From Candidatus Dormiibacter sp. (lineage in GTDB: Bacteria > Chloroflexota > Dormibacteria > UBA8260), in NCBI GenBank assembly GCA_025450495.1, contig JANWHI010000105.1, positions 1 through 7,247 on the forward strand: a DNA stretch of 7,247 nt. The letters run 5' to 3'. Numbering within the stretch: the stretch's first letter is position 1; each line of letters begins with the position of its first letter. The translations under genes were made by a program, and so were the position numbers. The notes below the pieces were generated by a model. It worked only from the letters and a program-made list of their open reading frames with translations, did no database searches and was not told where the DNA came from. Shown here one piece after another: positions 6,604 through 7,247 of the stretch.

Positions 6604-7247
6604 TTGCAACTCCTGATCGAAGCGATCGGCTTCGGGATCGCCACCGGCGCGGTGATCGCCCTCGGGGCTGTCGGCTTCTCCGTGCAGTTCGGCATCAGCA
6701 ACATTCTCAACATCACCTACGGCGCGCTGATGACGCTTGCGGCGTACATCGGCCTCGTGCTCATCAGCCACGGCGTCAACGCCTGGCTGGCCCTGGTGCT
6801 CGGCGCCATCGCGGTGGGCATCGTCTCGGTGGTGTACCACCGCGTCCTGCTTGCCCCGCTGGTGCGGCGCGGCACGCGCGCCATCGCCATGATCATCGTC
6901 ACTGTCTCGGCCGGGATCATCCTGCAGTACGTGATCGTGGCAATCGCCGGGCCGGAGTCGCACAGCTACGGCGAGCAGAGCGGCTCCACGCTGCACCTGC
7001 TCGGCTTCACCCTGTCCGCCGGACAGGTCGCGCTGATCATCCTCACCGCGGCGGTGATGTTGTGCCTGCACCTGCTGCTCACCCGCACAACGCTAGGCAA
7101 GGCGATGCGCGCCACCTCGTCGAACCGCGTGCTGGCACGCAGCTGCGGCATCGCCACCGACCGGGTCAGTGACATCGCCTGGCTCATCTCCGGCTCGTTG
7201 TGCGGTGCCGCCGGGGTCGCGCTGGCGATCACCACGGTGAGCTTCGA
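6604..7247 (+). CDS. livH: branched-chain amino acid-type ABC transporter permease (LivH-like), 3' partial
   Basis: The first 214 residues of an integral-membrane permease are present; family members are about 290, so roughly the last quarter is beyond the window. It would form one half of the transmembrane channel with a LivM-type partner. Hydrophobic segments lie at about 8-29, 39-57, 60-82, 93-115 and 140-159. IALGAVGFSVQFGISNILNITYGALMT-type sequence at 18-44 matches the LivH start (ALGL..VFG..N.A.G..M). The cytoplasmic coupling loop is visible as TTLGKAMRATSSN (162-174) followed by ARSCGI (178-183), where most members have A..GI. The start is TTG at 6604: an in-frame TGA sits at 6598-6600, GGGA is 6 nt upstream, and a later start would remove the first membrane segment. 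The ATG at 6597 belongs to another frame. LivM, LivG and LivF genes are expected downstream. Confidence 0.9.
   Translation, partial: MQLLIEAIGFGIATGAVIALGAVGFSVQFGISNILNITYGALMTLAAYIGLVLISHGVNAWLALVLGAIAVGIVSVVYHRVLLAPLVRRGTRAIAMIIVTVSAGIILQYVIVAIAGPESHSYGEQSGSTLHLLGFTLSAGQVALIILTAAVMLCLHLLLTRTTLGKAMRATSSNRVLARSCGIATDRVSDIAWLISGSLCGAAGVALAITTVSF

Noticed and set aside
6597..7172. A 191-codon plus-strand frame starting at ATG 6597
   Set aside because: It overlaps the permease in another frame and is Arg/His/Pro-rich; the TTG frame at 6604 gives membrane helices and LivH motifs.

Overview
This is a GC-rich window with strong C/G bias at third codon positions. It holds five complete protein genes and one partial gene, tightly packed, with no RNA genes, mobile elements or CRISPR. 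The GC content, GTG/TTG starts, and a thiolase resembling mycobacterial FadA3-type enzymes (from memory) suggest an actinomycete or another high-GC soil lineage such as Chloroflexota or Dormibacterota. The sequence alone does not fix the phylum.

Layout. Positions 1-47 may be the last codons of a plus-strand gene that converges on the block below. From 5075 down to 70, four minus-strand genes form a compact operon, in transcription order: a CocE/NonD-type alpha/beta hydrolase (5075-3429), a D-2-hydroxyacid dehydrogenase (3418-2456), an M24 creatinase/aminopeptidase-like protein (2459-1242) and an acetyl-CoA acetyltransferase-type thiolase (1236-70). The junctions are 10 nt, a 4-nt GTGA overlap and 5 nt. 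A 126-bp divergent region (5076-5201) carries ribosome-binding sites for both directions and a modest sigma70-like promoter candidate for the plus strand. From 5202 rightwards lie a lipoprotein substrate-binding protein of the branched-chain/amide ABC type (5202-6509) and, after a 94-nt spacer with hairpins, the start of a LivH-type permease (from 6604, TTG start) that runs off the window.

How it may work together (inference). The plus-strand operon would import a small amino-acid-, amide- or acid-like solute. The minus-strand operon holds a serine hydrolase for ester/amide bonds, a pita-bread-fold protein of a C-N hydrolase family, a 2-keto/2-hydroxyacid oxidoreductase and a thiolase that feeds acyl-CoA into central metabolism. 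Together they look like a catabolic island for one imported substrate whose identity cannot be read here. The two most unusual details are the M24 protein, which lacks most of the standard metal ligands, and the thiolase, whose C-terminal two thirds has markedly different codon usage from its N-terminal third and, by inspection, from the adjoining part of the M24 gene.
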